The position numbers and the translations under genes are program-made. From Bryobacteraceae bacterium (GTDB lineage Bacteria; Acidobacteriota; Terriglobia; Bryobacterales; Bryobacteraceae), in NCBI GenBank assembly GCA_026002855.1, contig BPGD01000001.1:3170001-3234000 (forward strand): a stretch of 64,000 bases of DNA, in the 5' to 3' direction. Within the stretch, counting starts at the first letter, position 1. The number at the start of each line of letters is the position of its first letter. A model generated the notes under the pieces. It ran no database searches, was not told the DNA's origin, and saw nothing but the letters and a program-made list of their open reading frames with translations. Below, in pieces: positions 26,215-35,378 of the stretch.

Positions 26215-28107
26215 CTATGGCTGGGCCACGGCGACGTAAAGTTCCTGAGGGATGGGCTTGCCGTTGAGCAGGACTTCCAGCGGCGCCGCGCCGTCCTGGG
26301 GCAGGGCGGGCACGCGCACGCGGATCTGGTACAGGCCGACTTTGCCGGGGGCCAGGCCGGCGGAGAGAACGTCGGCCGGCATGCCGCCAATGCGGACCTC
26401 CAGCGGGGCCGCCAGTTGGGTTCGCTCCGGCGCCACCTCGCCCGTTGCCACCTGTGGCGTCACCGCGCCGAGGCCGATGGCGTGGAGGACCAGCGTCTCG
26501 CCGGCGCGCGCCGGACGGGAGGCGAACTCGGACGACGCGTTTTCCGGCAGCGCGTAGGCGCCGTCTTCGGCGATCTGCGCCGCCGCGAACTGTTTGCCTT
26601 CGATCCGCAGCTTCACGGGAGCGAGGACGCCCGCGGCGGCCGCGCTGATGGCGACAGTCCGCGGCGCGCTCCGACCGGCGACTGTCTCCACGACGACCGT
26701 AGCCCTGGAGGAGTCAATCTCCAGCGGCACCTGCACGCGGAGCATCGAGGGGCTTACGTAGGCCAGCGGCGCGGCCTGTCCGTTGATCCACACGGTCGTG
26801 CCCACCAGCGTGGTTGGTGCGCGTCCGTCCTGAAAGTCTTCGCTCGTCCATTCGCGTTCGGCCGGGGCGAGGTTCGAGCCGTAGATTTCGATCCACGAGC
26901 CGGGAGCGGCCGCGAGCGGCGCGCCGAAGGAGGGATCGCCGGCAATGCCGCCATCGGCGCGGATGGCAGGCGGTTCAGCGAGCTCGCCAGCAGGCCCCTG
27001 TGCGACGGGCGTCAGCAGTTTCACCCGGCTGTTGGCGTTGTCGCTGAAATAGATTCGGCCCTGCGGGTCGGCGGCCAGGCCCATTGGGAAGCGCAACCGG
27101 GCCTGATCGGCGGGCCGGCCGTCGAAGTCGTCGCCGAAGCGGCCCGTGCCGGCGGCGAGCGAAATGGTTCCCGCGGCCGCGTCCACGCGGCGCACGCGGT
27201 TGTTGGTGCGGTCGGCGATGAAGAGGTTGCCCTGCGCGTCCAGCGCGATGCAGCAAGGGTAGAACAGTTGCGCCTTCGTCGCCAGTCCGCCGTTGCCTGA
27301 GTAGCCGGGCAGCCCTGTGCCGGCCACGGTGGTGATGATGCCGCTGGTGTCCACCTTGCGGATGCGGTGGTTCATCTGGTCGGCGATGTACACGTTGCCG
27401 GCGGCATCCACGGCGACGCCCGTCGGGGAATTCAGCTTTGCTTCCAGGGCGCTGCCGCCGTCACCCGTTTCGCCCTTCTCGCCGGTACCGGCGATGGTCT
27501 GGATCTTGCCGTCGGTGCCGATCTTGCGAACGCGGTGGTTGCGCGTGTCGCAGAAATAAATGTTCCCGGCGCTGTCAATGGCGATGCCCGTGGGCGCATT
27601 CAGTTGCGCGTCCTTGGCGTCGATGAACTCGCCTTTGGCGTTTTTCTCGACAAAGCCCGGCAGGCCGCGCTGGCCCGCAATCCGCGTGATGTTGCCGCCT
27701 ACTGCCACCTTGCGGATGACGTGGTTCATCGTGTCGGTGATATAGAGCGCGCCAGAGCCGTCAATGGCGATGCCGGAAGGATAGTTGAGCTGGGCGCTCG
27801 TGGCCGGGCCGTCGTCGCCGGCTGAACCCTGCGTGCCCGAGCCCGCCACGGTTGTGATCGTGCCGTCCGGCGCGATGCGGCGGATGCGGTGGTTGAACTG
27901 GTCGGCGATGTAGACGTTGCCGGATTTGTCGATGGCCAGGCCGAGCGGAAAATTGATCTGCGCGTCCTGCGCCTTGCCGCTGTCACCGGCGAAGCCGGCG
28001 GCGCCGTTGCCGGCGGCGTTGTCAATCGTATAGACCGGCGGCGCCTGGCCCTGTGCGGCCATAGTCAGCAGAATGGCGGCCAGAAATCCCGGCAAAAATC
28101 GCTTCAT
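26215..28107 (-). CDS. Secreted NHL-repeat beta-propeller with Solibacter-type C-terminal domain
   Basis: A 630-residue exported protein (signal peptide MKRFLPGFLAAILLTMAAQG). Residues 25-370 hold about six NHL blades with repeated patterns such as GNVYIADQFNHRIRRI, GALYITDTMNHVIRKV and GNLFIADRTNNRVRRV, each followed by a GTG..G-type turn. Residues 400-630 form the C-terminal domain typical of Solibacter secreted proteins (TIGR03437), with AAPGSWIEIYGSNLAPAERE and VLHAIGLGAVTPQVATGEVA. NHL propellers bind proteins or polymers; no enzyme motif is visible. Start at 28107, after GCAGGAA. It follows the next propeller gene after 53 bases, probably in one operon. Confidence 0.85.
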   Translation of the reverse strand: MKRFLPGFLAAILLTMAAQGQAPPVYTIDNAAGNGAAGFAGDSGKAQDAQINFPLGLAIDKSGNVYIADQFNHRIRRIAPDGTITTVAGSGTQGSAGDDGPATSAQLNYPSGIAIDGSGALYITDTMNHVIRKVAVGGNITRIAGQRGLPGFVEKNAKGEFIDAKDAQLNAPTGIAIDSAGNIYFCDTRNHRVRKIGTDGKIQTIAGTGEKGETGDGGSALEAKLNSPTGVAVDAAGNVYIADQMNHRIRKVDTSGIITTVAGTGLPGYSGNGGLATKAQLFYPCCIALDAQGNLFIADRTNNRVRRVDAAAGTISLAAGTGRFGDDFDGRPADQARLRFPMGLAADPQGRIYFSDNANSRVKLLTPVAQGPAGELAEPPAIRADGGIAGDPSFGAPLAAAPGSWIEIYGSNLAPAEREWTSEDFQDGRAPTTLVGTTVWINGQAAPLAYVSPSMLRVQVPLEIDSSRATVVVETVAGRSAPRTVAISAAAAGVLAPVKLRIEGKQFAAAQIAEDGAYALPENASSEFASRPARAGETLVLHAIGLGAVTPQVATGEVAPERTQLAAPLEVRIGGMPADVLSAGLAPGKVGLYQIRVRVPALPQDGAAPLEVLLNGKPIPQELYVAVAQP

Positions 28108-28160
28108 TTCCTGCTCCATTCGAGGTCGGTTGGTCCCGCAATTTCGCGCAAATTCCCGCT

Positions 28161-30902
28161 TCATGGCTGCCGTGGCTTCCGGCTGACCACCGGGATCGTG
28201 AAGATGTTCGAGATCTGGAAACTCTGCGCGATCCATCCCTCCGTCTTCAGGTTCGTCGGCAGATCCGGGTTCAGCTCCAGGTGGACCTCATAGACGCCAA
28301 TCGCTCCGCGCCTCAGTCCGGCGAAGAGCACGTTGGCCGTTCGCCCGCCGACAAGCGAGGAGACGAACTCCACCGGATCGTTCATTTCGGGCCCGTTATA
28401 AGGCAGGCCCGTCTTCATCGCCTGCCGCGCCGCCTCGGGCCCCACGAGCCCCAGGCCGGAAGCCAGGACGACAATGGTCTCGCCCGGCTGGGCCGGATTG
28501 TCCTCGGTCACCAGCGCGCCGGCCGTATTGGCGCAGCACAGCTCGCTGTTGAGCGCCGTCATGATGACCTGGGCGGTCGTATTGGCCTCGGCCTTGATGG
28601 GGATGCCGTTGCCCGCCGGTCCTTCAATGCGCGCCCGCAGCCGAATGCGCTGGAACGGCCCGGCGGCGAAGGCCTCCACCTCGGGGTCATAGGCGTTGAT
28701 GATCGAGATCAGATTGTCGCGGATCGTGGCCAGCGTGTCCGTGGCCTGGACGGTATAGCTGTACTTGCGGTCGCGAATGTAGACCGTGGCGACGTCGCCC
28801 GGATTGGCGGCCCCGTCCACGGAGACTGTCGCCGTGGCGTGGCTCGAGTAATGGTAGGCGACTCCCGGCGCCGGTGCAGGCGAGTCCAGCGTATAGACGG
28901 ACGGGTTCTGTTCAATCAGCCGCACCGCCACTGCACTGGAAACGGTGATCTCGCCATTGTTGCGGCGCACCCGCAGCACGCCGCTGGCGCTGTTGGAGCC
29001 GGCCACTTCCACCGGAATCTGCGCGATCACGCGATCCGGCGAAACGGCCAGGATGGGGCAGGGCAGTCCGTCAACGAAGAACTGCACGCCGCCAAGCTCA
29101 TACGGCAGCGGGCGGGTGATGTCCGGCACGCTCACCGTCTGGTCGGCCAGGTTGTCGCCAAGCACCGCCACGAGGGCGAACGGCGCAATCAGGGCCGGAT
29201 CCTGCCCGCCGGTGAGCTTGGACCCGCTGGTGGTCATGGTGATCTTGGCCCCGTCCGGCTTGACCTGCGTGGAAATCGTCACCGAATTGCCCAACGTGTC
29301 CGCCTCCCGGGCGATGAAAACGAGGGCGTTGAACAGGGTATTCGGCGTCGCAATGACGTAGGGGTCCTGCGAATCGTTGATGAGCTGAACGAAGCGGTTG
29401 ATGATGGTCTCAAACGTATCGTCCACTGTGGTCGTGATCGTGTAGTCCTTCGTGATCACGTTGCCGTCGGCGTCCTTCACGTTCTCATTGCCGATCTTGA
29501 TGGTGAGCTCCTGGTCTTTCTCCACCGTGCCGCCGAACACGATGGAACCGCGCGCGTAGGTGGAGGGGCTCGGGGCGTTGCGCACGGCCGTCACCGGGAG
29601 ATTGAAATCGCCCGGCGTGTAGACGAGCACGCGGCGGTTGTAAGTGTCGGCGACGTAAAGGTTGACGCCGTCAAAGGCCAGCGATGTGGGTGTCTTGAAT
29701 GAGTCGGTCGAGGCCACGCGGCGCGGCTCGCCGGAATCGGAACTCTGATTGAGCTCAAAATCGAGCTGCCCGAGCACGATGTCGGCGGGCTGGCCGTTCG
29801 TGGTGGGGATCTGGTTCCAGATGAGAACGCGGTCGTTGCCCGAGTCGGCGACAAAGAGGCGGCGCCCGTCGCTCAGCACGGCCCGCGGCATGTCGAGGGT
29901 CGCGGCGCAGCGGTCCGGATAGGTGGGTTTGCCATCCTTGTCGGTGCCGTTGGAGGGGCACAGCAGGTGCGTTGTCGGGGTTGCGCCGGATTTCCATTCC
30001 GGATGATCGAAGTCGGGCTGGCCGACGACGACATCGGCGGGCTGACCGTTGCGGCTGGGGATCGAGTTCCAGATCAGCACCCGGCTCATGCCCAGGTCGG
30101 CGACGAAAACCCTGCCGGCTGCCACCCAGACCGAGGAGGGGGCCAGCATCGAGTCCGCCTTCGTGACGTATTCGGGGAAGCGCCGGAACTGCTGGTCGGA
30201 GGCGAAATCCTTCTGACCCAGCACAATCCTGGCTGCCTGCCCATTCTGGGTGATGGGGCCGTAATACAGCACGCGGTTGTTGCCCGTGTCGGCCACCCAG
30301 AGTCCGTCGTTGTCGTCCAGAAACACGGCGTTCGGCCCGCGAAGCCCCGTCTCGCTCAGGGACGCCGCGACGCTGGTGAAGTCTTTCTGCCCGACGACGA
30401 AGTCCGCCGGCTGCTGGTTCACCGTCGGCAGCGACCGCCAGATCAACACGCGGTTATTGTCCGTGTCGGCTACCGCCAGCACGCGCCCGTTGTACGCAAC
30501 CCCCAGCGGATTGCGCAGCGTGTTCTGCGCGGCAGGCTTGAGTTCCGTGGTCGTAAAGTCCGGCTGGCCCAGCACGACATCCGCCTTGCCGACGCAGGCC
30601 GGGCAACGCGGGTCCGTCTGCGGCAGCACCGCCTTGCGGTCCGGGACGAACGAGCTGACGTTGCGATAAATGAGCACGCGGTGGTTCACCGGCGTGCCGC
30701 CGATGTTGTTGCCATCGGCCACGATCAGTGTGTCATTGGCATATGCGACGCCGGTGATCGAACCGAGCAGCACATCGCTGGCGCCCGGCGCGGCCGCCGT
30801 GAAAGGCTTCTGGCCGATGACAAGCCGCGCTGCCTGCGCGGAGTAAAATTCCTGCGCGTGGCACACACCCGCCAGCGCACACAAGGCAAAGATCCACTTC
30901 AT
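28161..30902 (-). CDS. Large secreted NHL-like propeller protein with two inserted repeat domains and Solibacter-type tail
   Basis: A 913-residue exported protein (signal peptide MKWIFALCALAGVCHAQ). The first 420 residues form NHL-like blades with a recurring unit, for example RVLIWRSLPTVNQQPADFVV and RVLVYTPGDFNLPVTAV, where each blade ends in a VxGQxDF block. Two related inserts follow: one around YTITTTVDDTFETIINRFVQ and one around YSYTVQATDTLATIRDNLIS. TIGR03437-like sections surround the second (LPYELGGVQFFVDGLPCPIL; GETIVVLASGLGLVGPEAAR). Extracellular binding role inferred. A TTG at 30923 is six bases after a -10 box and could be an alternative, leaderless start. Confidence 0.82.
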   Translation of the reverse strand: MKWIFALCALAGVCHAQEFYSAQAARLVIGQKPFTAAAPGASDVLLGSITGVAYANDTLIVADGNNIGGTPVNHRVLIYRNVSSFVPDRKAVLPQTDPRCPACVGKADVVLGQPDFTTTELKPAAQNTLRNPLGVAYNGRVLAVADTDNNRVLIWRSLPTVNQQPADFVVGQKDFTSVAASLSETGLRGPNAVFLDDNDGLWVADTGNNRVLYYGPITQNGQAARIVLGQKDFASDQQFRRFPEYVTKADSMLAPSSVWVAAGRVFVADLGMSRVLIWNSIPSRNGQPADVVVGQPDFDHPEWKSGATPTTHLLCPSNGTDKDGKPTYPDRCAATLDMPRAVLSDGRRLFVADSGNDRVLIWNQIPTTNGQPADIVLGQLDFELNQSSDSGEPRRVASTDSFKTPTSLAFDGVNLYVADTYNRRVLVYTPGDFNLPVTAVRNAPSPSTYARGSIVFGGTVEKDQELTIKIGNENVKDADGNVITKDYTITTTVDDTFETIINRFVQLINDSQDPYVIATPNTLFNALVFIAREADTLGNSVTISTQVKPDGAKITMTTSGSKLTGGQDPALIAPFALVAVLGDNLADQTVSVPDITRPLPYELGGVQFFVDGLPCPILAVSPDRVIAQIPVEVAGSNSASGVLRVRRNNGEITVSSAVAVRLIEQNPSVYTLDSPAPAPGVAYHYSSHATATVSVDGAANPGDVATVYIRDRKYSYTVQATDTLATIRDNLISIINAYDPEVEAFAAGPFQRIRLRARIEGPAGNGIPIKAEANTTAQVIMTALNSELCCANTAGALVTEDNPAQPGETIVVLASGLGLVGPEAARQAMKTGLPYNGPEMNDPVEFVSSLVGGRTANVLFAGLRRGAIGVYEVHLELNPDLPTNLKTEGWIAQSFQISNIFTIPVVSRKPRQP

Positions 30903-30929
30903 GGGGAAGTTTGAAGCGAGCAAACACTC

Positions 30930-30935
30930 AGTATA
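30930..30935 (-). promoter_or_regulatory. Likely -10 box of the 28161-30902 gene
   Basis: On the minus strand this is TATACT. It would give a leader of about 20 bases to the ATG at 30902, or a leaderless mRNA starting at the TTG at 30923. The -35 position is not consensus. Confidence 0.4.
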
Positions 30936-31004
30936 TCAGCGTGATGAATGAGCCCTGAAATCACGGGCCACGCCTGTGGGACGCGCCCGGCGGTCGCGGC
31001 CGTT

Positions 31005-32831
31005 TCACCAGATGTAGCGCGAGGCCGTCCGGCGCCGCTCGTGGCTGTCGAGCACATGCAGCACGCGGATCCTGCGAAGCTTCTCCGGCGAGAGCGCCCC
31101 CAGCGGGATATAGACGATCTGCCGGGCCAGCCGGGCGGCAATCTGGCGAAAGATGGCCCGCGGCGGTCTGGGGCCGACATAGACGACGTGCCGTTCCAAC
31201 GAATAATCGAGCGCCGCCAGCAGAAGCCGCTCCGGCTTGGTTTCCGCGAAGTCATAGTCGGGGTCGGACCAGACGTCCATCAGCCGGCCCGGCGGCAGCG
31301 TCATCAGGAACCCGCCATATTCGGCGCGGCCGATGCCCGGCCCCACCAGATTTTCAAAGGGCGGCGTCGAATAGAACGCCATGTCGCTTTCGTTGGAGTG
31401 CTCGCCCAGCCAGGTGGTGAGCCACGGGTATCGGTTGTCGCGGTCCTCGTCGAAGATGACGACCACGGCGCCGGCATCTCCGCTGACGCGCTCCGTCTCG
31501 CGCACATACAGGCGTCCTTCATGCCAGCGCCGAATCGTCTCCCGCAGGTCAATTCCATCGAGCACGCTGGTGGTGAACGGTTCCACCCGTGAGCGCTCCT
31601 CGCCGAGCATCGTCTTCGCCTTCTGCCGCAGGAACCGCCCATAGTCTTCGATGACGATGTCCTCCGGCGGATAACTGCAAATGGCGTCGCCATCGAGCTG
31701 CGCCGCCCAGCCGCGCACATCGCGCGCCGGTCGCCGTTTCCAGGCGCGCGGCGCTGCCCGCCGCTTCTCGCGTTCGTAGCGCTGCCTCAGCCGCAGCCGG
31801 CGCGTGTTGAGGAAGACCTGCTCCGCCCTCAATTCGGCATTGTCCCCATCCGGCCTGTCGATGTGGTAGCGCGGGGACGTCCCCAGCCGCCAGATCTCAT
31901 AGGCGAAGTTGTCATCGACGACGCCGCGGGCCGCGGCCACCAGGTCAAACAGCGAAGGCGCCACCGCACCGTCAAAGCGCACCAGCCGCTCGAGAAAACG
32001 CGACGCCTGCCGCCGCTGCCAGGGCGCCAGTTCGCCGCGGTAAATGGCCCGGTAATTGGTTTCCGCTTCCCGCCACAGCTCCGCCAGCCACCGCCGCCGG
32101 CTGGGCAGCGGGCAATCGGGATCATCCGCGAGCTGCCGGCGCATGTCCTCATAGCGCTCCTGCAAGTACGGGCAGTCTTCACAGATGTCGCCCAGGCAGG
32201 AAGCCGCCACGCGCAGGTTCCTTGCCGAGCCGCGCCAGGCCGGCTCCTCCGATGCCTGCCCGCCGGCGAGCAACGTATGCAGGCGCACGAACACCGGCAG
32301 CGTCACCACGACGGCAGTCTCCGCCTCCGGGTCCAGCTTCAACAGCCGCGTTGCCGCCACCCGGGCCCGCTCGTCCGCCTGCGGCGAGGGCGGCGGATTC
32401 AGGAAATAAAGCTCGACGTACTTTTCATATGGGATCCATTCCAGGGCCGCCGGGTCCGGGTAAAAGTCCGACTGCGGAAGCATGGGCAGCACGGCGCTGC
32501 CGATCAGTTCCGGCCTTGCGCCGATTTCGTTCGCCGTGCGCAGCGCCTCAGTGAGCGCGTCGCCGGGTTCGACGAGCACCGCCGGGTCTTTCACTTCTCC
32601 GAGGATGGGGCCGGTGCAGATGGACCCGTAGTTCGGCAGGCTGAGCACCTCCGAAATCAGCGCGGGCCAGTACTCCCACGGCAGTTCGACGGCAACAACC
32701 GCGGGCCGCATGGCGCAGAGGCGCTTCCGCACCAGCGCCGCGAATTCAATGCGTCGCGGCACTACGGGCAGAAAGGTCCAGCGGCCCCGCCGCAGGCCCA
32801 GCAGATCAGCCAGCGCCTCATCAGCCGGCAT
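31005..32831 (-). CDS. Protein of unknown family coupled to a MoxR ATPase
   Basis: A 608-residue protein I cannot assign to a family. It has no signal peptide or membrane span. Early sequence, LCAMRPAVVAVELPWEYWPALI, faintly recalls TraB/ChaN-like proteins. A Cys group lies in AASCLGDICEDCPYLQERYE. The middle is Arg-rich and helical (TRRLRLRQRYEREKRRAAPR). The end has AVVVIFDEDRDNRYPWLTTW and LLAALDYSLERHVVYVGPRP, an alpha/beta pattern. The ATG at 32831 lies inside the end of the MoxR gene (11-base overlap), so the two are made together. In MoxR systems the partner is normally a von Willebrand-A protein; no MIDAS motif is seen here. Confidence 0.8.
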   Translation of the reverse strand: MPADEALADLLGLRRGRWTFLPVVPRRIEFAALVRKRLCAMRPAVVAVELPWEYWPALISEVLSLPNYGSICTGPILGEVKDPAVLVEPGDALTEALRTANEIGARPELIGSAVLPMLPQSDFYPDPAALEWIPYEKYVELYFLNPPPSPQADERARVAATRLLKLDPEAETAVVVTLPVFVRLHTLLAGGQASEEPAWRGSARNLRVAASCLGDICEDCPYLQERYEDMRRQLADDPDCPLPSRRRWLAELWREAETNYRAIYRGELAPWQRRQASRFLERLVRFDGAVAPSLFDLVAAARGVVDDNFAYEIWRLGTSPRYHIDRPDGDNAELRAEQVFLNTRRLRLRQRYEREKRRAAPRAWKRRPARDVRGWAAQLDGDAICSYPPEDIVIEDYGRFLRQKAKTMLGEERSRVEPFTTSVLDGIDLRETIRRWHEGRLYVRETERVSGDAGAVVVIFDEDRDNRYPWLTTWLGEHSNESDMAFYSTPPFENLVGPGIGRAEYGGFLMTLPPGRLMDVWSDPDYDFAETKPERLLLAALDYSLERHVVYVGPRPPRAIFRQIAARLARQIVYIPLGALSPEKLRRIRVLHVLDSHERRRTASRYIW

Positions 32832-33639
32832 AGCGCAGCGCTTCTTCCCCCAGCACGTGGCGGATGGCGAACCGCAGCGCCTGGGCCGTGTCCGGCTGCC
32901 GGCCCGCGCTGACCAGCCGCAGCGCATAGCGGCCGATGCTGATGCCGTCGCGGACCGTATACGGTTCGTCCATCTCGTGCGCCGCCTGGAGGAACCGTGA
33001 AATTCTGTAGAGAACTTCCTCTTCAGCCATCGGCAAATTCTGCCTGAGAATTTCCAGTTCTTCCTCCATTTCCGGAAAATCCACGTGGATTTGCGGCTGA
33101 AGGCGCGAATAAATATACTCGGGCAGGTCGAAGGTGGATGCGTCCTCGTTCATCGTGCACACCAGGCGGAACTCGGGGCGGGCGGGGATCTTGATGCCCG
33201 CCACGATGCTCTCCACATAGCGGCGCGCGTCCAAAAGCGGCGCCAGGCTCGCCCAGCTTTTCTCCGGCATCCGGTTCGCTTCGTCGAGGATCGCCACGCC
33301 GCCGCGCAGCATCGCGGTCACCAGCGGCGAGGCCACGTAGCGCAGCGTGCCCGGACCCTCCACCACCGGCTGCACGATCAGGTCTTCAGGGCGCGTGTCC
33401 ACCGTGCCCTGCATGATGTAAACTTCGCGTCCCAGCCGCCGTGCCGCCGTGTAGGCCAGTGTGGTCTTGCCGACGCCCGGTTTGCCGGTGATGCGCGGGT
33501 TCATCGGCAGGTCGCCTTCGCCCAGCGTCATCCAGGCGGCCAGCAGTTCGCGCAGCACCTCTTCCTGCCCGATCCACTCCGCCGCAAACTCCACCGGATG
33601 GCTGAGGTGCAGCACGACGCCTTCCACTTCCACCGTCAT
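32821..33639 (-). CDS. MoxR-type AAA+ ATPase
   Basis: A 272-residue AAA+ ATPase. Walker A is ITGKPGVGKTTLAYTAARRL near residue 47, Walker B is GVAILDEANRMPEKSWASL, sensor 1 is FRLVCTMNEDASTFDLPEY, and an arginine finger is likely in IYSRLQPQIHVDFPE. The order fits the MoxR/RavA helix-2-insert clade, which remodels or activates partner proteins. Its start is uncertain: the ATG at 33639 gives a normal N-terminus, and one at 33663 would add eight residues; neither has a strong ribosome site. The end overlaps the unknown 608-residue gene, its likely partner. No VWA gene is adjacent. Confidence 0.88.
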   Translation of the reverse strand: MTVEVEGVVLHLSHPVEFAAEWIGQEEVLRELLAAWMTLGEGDLPMNPRITGKPGVGKTTLAYTAARRLGREVYIMQGTVDTRPEDLIVQPVVEGPGTLRYVASPLVTAMLRGGVAILDEANRMPEKSWASLAPLLDARRYVESIVAGIKIPARPEFRLVCTMNEDASTFDLPEYIYSRLQPQIHVDFPEMEEELEILRQNLPMAEEEVLYRISRFLQAAHEMDEPYTVRDGISIGRYALRLVSAGRQPDTAQALRFAIRHVLGEEALRYAG

Positions 33640-33693
33640 ACTTCCATTTTCCCGCGGGCGCATCGGCGGCCGGCGGCTGCGCCCGGGCGCAGC

Positions 33694-33721
33694 AAAAAGG
33701 CGGGTGCGCGGGCACCCGCCT
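33694..33721 (-). terminator. Intrinsic terminator
   Basis: A perfect 10-base-pair stem, AGGCGGGTGC with GCACCCGCCT around a 4-base loop (33698-33721), is followed on the minus strand by five Ts. It lies 28 bases after the stop of the 33750-34802 gene and would end its transcript before the MoxR gene, so MoxR needs its own promoter or read-through. Confidence 0.85.
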
Positions 33722-33749
33722 GGGAACCGGGAACGATCGGCGCGACCGC

Positions 33750-34802
33750 TTATTTTTTTGAAGACTCCCGCAAAAGCTTCTTCAATTCATGCTCGACCTC
33801 CCGGAATCCCGCCGGAATGGCGAATTTGGAGGGGTCCACTGCGGCGGTGGAGAAGTCCGACATTTCCGTGGTCGCTTCCATCAGGACGGTCTTCTGCCCG
33901 GCGGCCCCGGCGGTCTCCGTCTTCTTCGGCGCCGGTGGCGGTTCCGCCTGCTTCCTGCGGCGCCCCAGTCCTCCAAGTCCGCCCAGCCGGCCCAGGCGGC
34001 CAAGCGCCGCACCGGCGGCGGACTCCGCGGCCGCGCCAGTCACCTCTGCGCCACTTGGCATCTGGATGTCCGGCATGTCGATCCCCAGTCCGGTCATCCG
34101 CATCGTTTGCAGCAGCGGCATGCCCTCCAGTTTGGCCGCCTCGCGCGCGAGCTTTGCCATGCCTTCGGCCGTGCCCGCCTGCGACATCGCCACTCGCATC
34201 GTGCGCAACGAATCGGGGCTGAGGCCCACTTTTTCGGCATAGGCCGTATAAAACGCGCGGACCTCGTCATAGCCCGGGACGCGCGGCGTGCGCCATTCGT
34301 CGATTTCGATGGTCGAGGTGAATGTCTGCCCGCTTTTCTGGTCCTTCATGTCCATCTCGAGCAGCAGCTTCATCAGCTTTGCCGGCAGGTTCTGGATCGT
34401 CCTGGTCTCGCCGCCCTCCTTGACGGAGAGACGCATGTCGAGGACGGCCTGCTCATTGCTGCCCATCTGCTTGGCCATCTGTTGCGCCAGCGCATCCATT
34501 GCCTTGCGGAACTCTTCGAAGGTAATGACGGCGTATGTCTTGTTGTCGAGGTCGACATGAATCATGCGGCCCGCGCCGAGGTCAATGATGTCCACTTCGC
34601 GGTCCGCCACCGTGGCCATGCGGTCTTTCTGGAAGTACAGGCGGCTGTAATGCGGCTCAAGCGCCTTTCCCGCGCCCGGGATCATCTTCATCATCCTGAC
34701 GAGCGAGCCGCCCGTCACCTGCGTCTTCTGCTGATAGCTGAAATCGGCCCATGCCAGCGCGCCCGTCAGCACGAGCGCCAGGGCGCCTGCGGTCAGTTTC
34801 AT
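33750..34802 (-). CDS. Exported protein of unknown function (DUF4412-like)
   Basis: A 350-residue protein with a signal peptide (MKLTAGALALVLTGALAWAD). The mature start, FSYQQKTQVTGGSLVRMMKM, and later YFQKDRMATVADREVDIIDL and MIHVDLDNKTYAVITFEEFR resemble periplasmic proteins annotated as DUF4412, whose role is unknown. The middle is rich in Met and helical. Near residues 245-285 is a Gly/Leu/Arg run (LGRLGRLGGLGGLGRRRKQA), probably a flexible linker. A good AGGAGGAG ribosome site precedes the ATG at 34802, and the gene ends at a strong terminator. Confidence 0.75.
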   Translation of the reverse strand: MKLTAGALALVLTGALAWADFSYQQKTQVTGGSLVRMMKMIPGAGKALEPHYSRLYFQKDRMATVADREVDIIDLGAGRMIHVDLDNKTYAVITFEEFRKAMDALAQQMAKQMGSNEQAVLDMRLSVKEGGETRTIQNLPAKLMKLLLEMDMKDQKSGQTFTSTIEIDEWRTPRVPGYDEVRAFYTAYAEKVGLSPDSLRTMRVAMSQAGTAEGMAKLAREAAKLEGMPLLQTMRMTGLGIDMPDIQMPSGAEVTGAAAESAAGAALGRLGRLGGLGGLGRRRKQAEPPPAPKKTETAGAAGQKTVLMEATTEMSDFSTAAVDPSKFAIPAGFREVEHELKKLLRESSKK

Positions 34803-34826
34803 GGGGAAATCTCCTCCTTCCCCGCC

Positions 34827-34855
34827 AGCGTACCCCATCCGCAGGACAACGACAA
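34827..34855 (-). promoter_or_regulatory. Promoter of the 33750-34802 gene
   Basis: On the minus strand TTGTCG (34855-34850) and TACGCT (34832-34827) are separated by exactly 17 bases, a sigma-70-like arrangement. The leader would be about 18 bases and includes the AGGAGGAG ribosome site. Confidence 0.5.
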
Positions 34856-34924
34856 TCTTGCGGGGCGGTGGAGGCGCGGCCGGCGCACGCCGCTGCTATA
34901 CAATGGGGCAGTCGAGGCCGCAAC

Positions 34925-35368
34925 GTGACCGAACTTCGCATCCGTCCGTCAGTGCGGCAGGCGCACGCCCTGCTGTTTCTGTGCGCGTTCCCCATCGGGG
35001 CGCTTCTGCGGTATGTGTACTTCAGCTCGCCGGACACGCCGAAAGCCGTGCTTCTGCTGGGCCTGGTTCTGCTGCTGTTTCCGCTCCGCTTCTACCTCCG
35101 CGCGTGGTCGACGCTGCTCACGCTGGAAGACGGCACGGTCCGGCTGCGCGAGGGCCTGCTGAGCCAGAAGCTGACGACGATCGACGCCGCGCGCCTCGAA
35201 AAGATCTCCGTCCGACGCACGCTGTGGCAACGGTTCTGGGGCATCGGCGATCTGGTCATCGAAAGCGCTGCCGAGTCCGGCGGCATCACGCTCACCGGAA
35301 TTGACGACCCGCAATCGGTGGCCGACCGCCTGCTGGCGGCCTCGCGCGCTGCCCGGAGCAGGTCCTGA
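34925..35368 (+). CDS. Membrane protein with bacterial PH domain
   Basis: A 147-residue protein with two membrane spans (ALLFLCAFPIGALLRYVYF and AVLLLGLVLLLFPLRFYL) followed by a cytoplasmic bacterial PH domain of the YdbT/DUF304 type: STLLTLEDGTVRLREGLLSQ, IDAARLEKISVRRTLWQRFW, GDLVIESAAESGGITLTGID. The function of these domains is unknown. I use the GTG at 34925, since upstream sequence in the same frame is Arg-rich non-coding type; TATACA at about 34899 may be the -10 box. The next gene starts 10 bases after its stop. Confidence 0.75.
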   Translation: MTELRIRPSVRQAHALLFLCAFPIGALLRYVYFSSPDTPKAVLLLGLVLLLFPLRFYLRAWSTLLTLEDGTVRLREGLLSQKLTTIDAARLEKISVRRTLWQRFWGIGDLVIESAAESGGITLTGIDDPQSVADRLLAASRAARSRS

Positions 35369-35378
35369 GGAATTCCCA

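Noticed and set aside
27438-28025. Repetitive DNA in the propeller gene as a possible CRISPR-like array
   Set aside because: The periodicity follows the NHL blades at protein level, the units are not identical in DNA and there are no uniform spacers.
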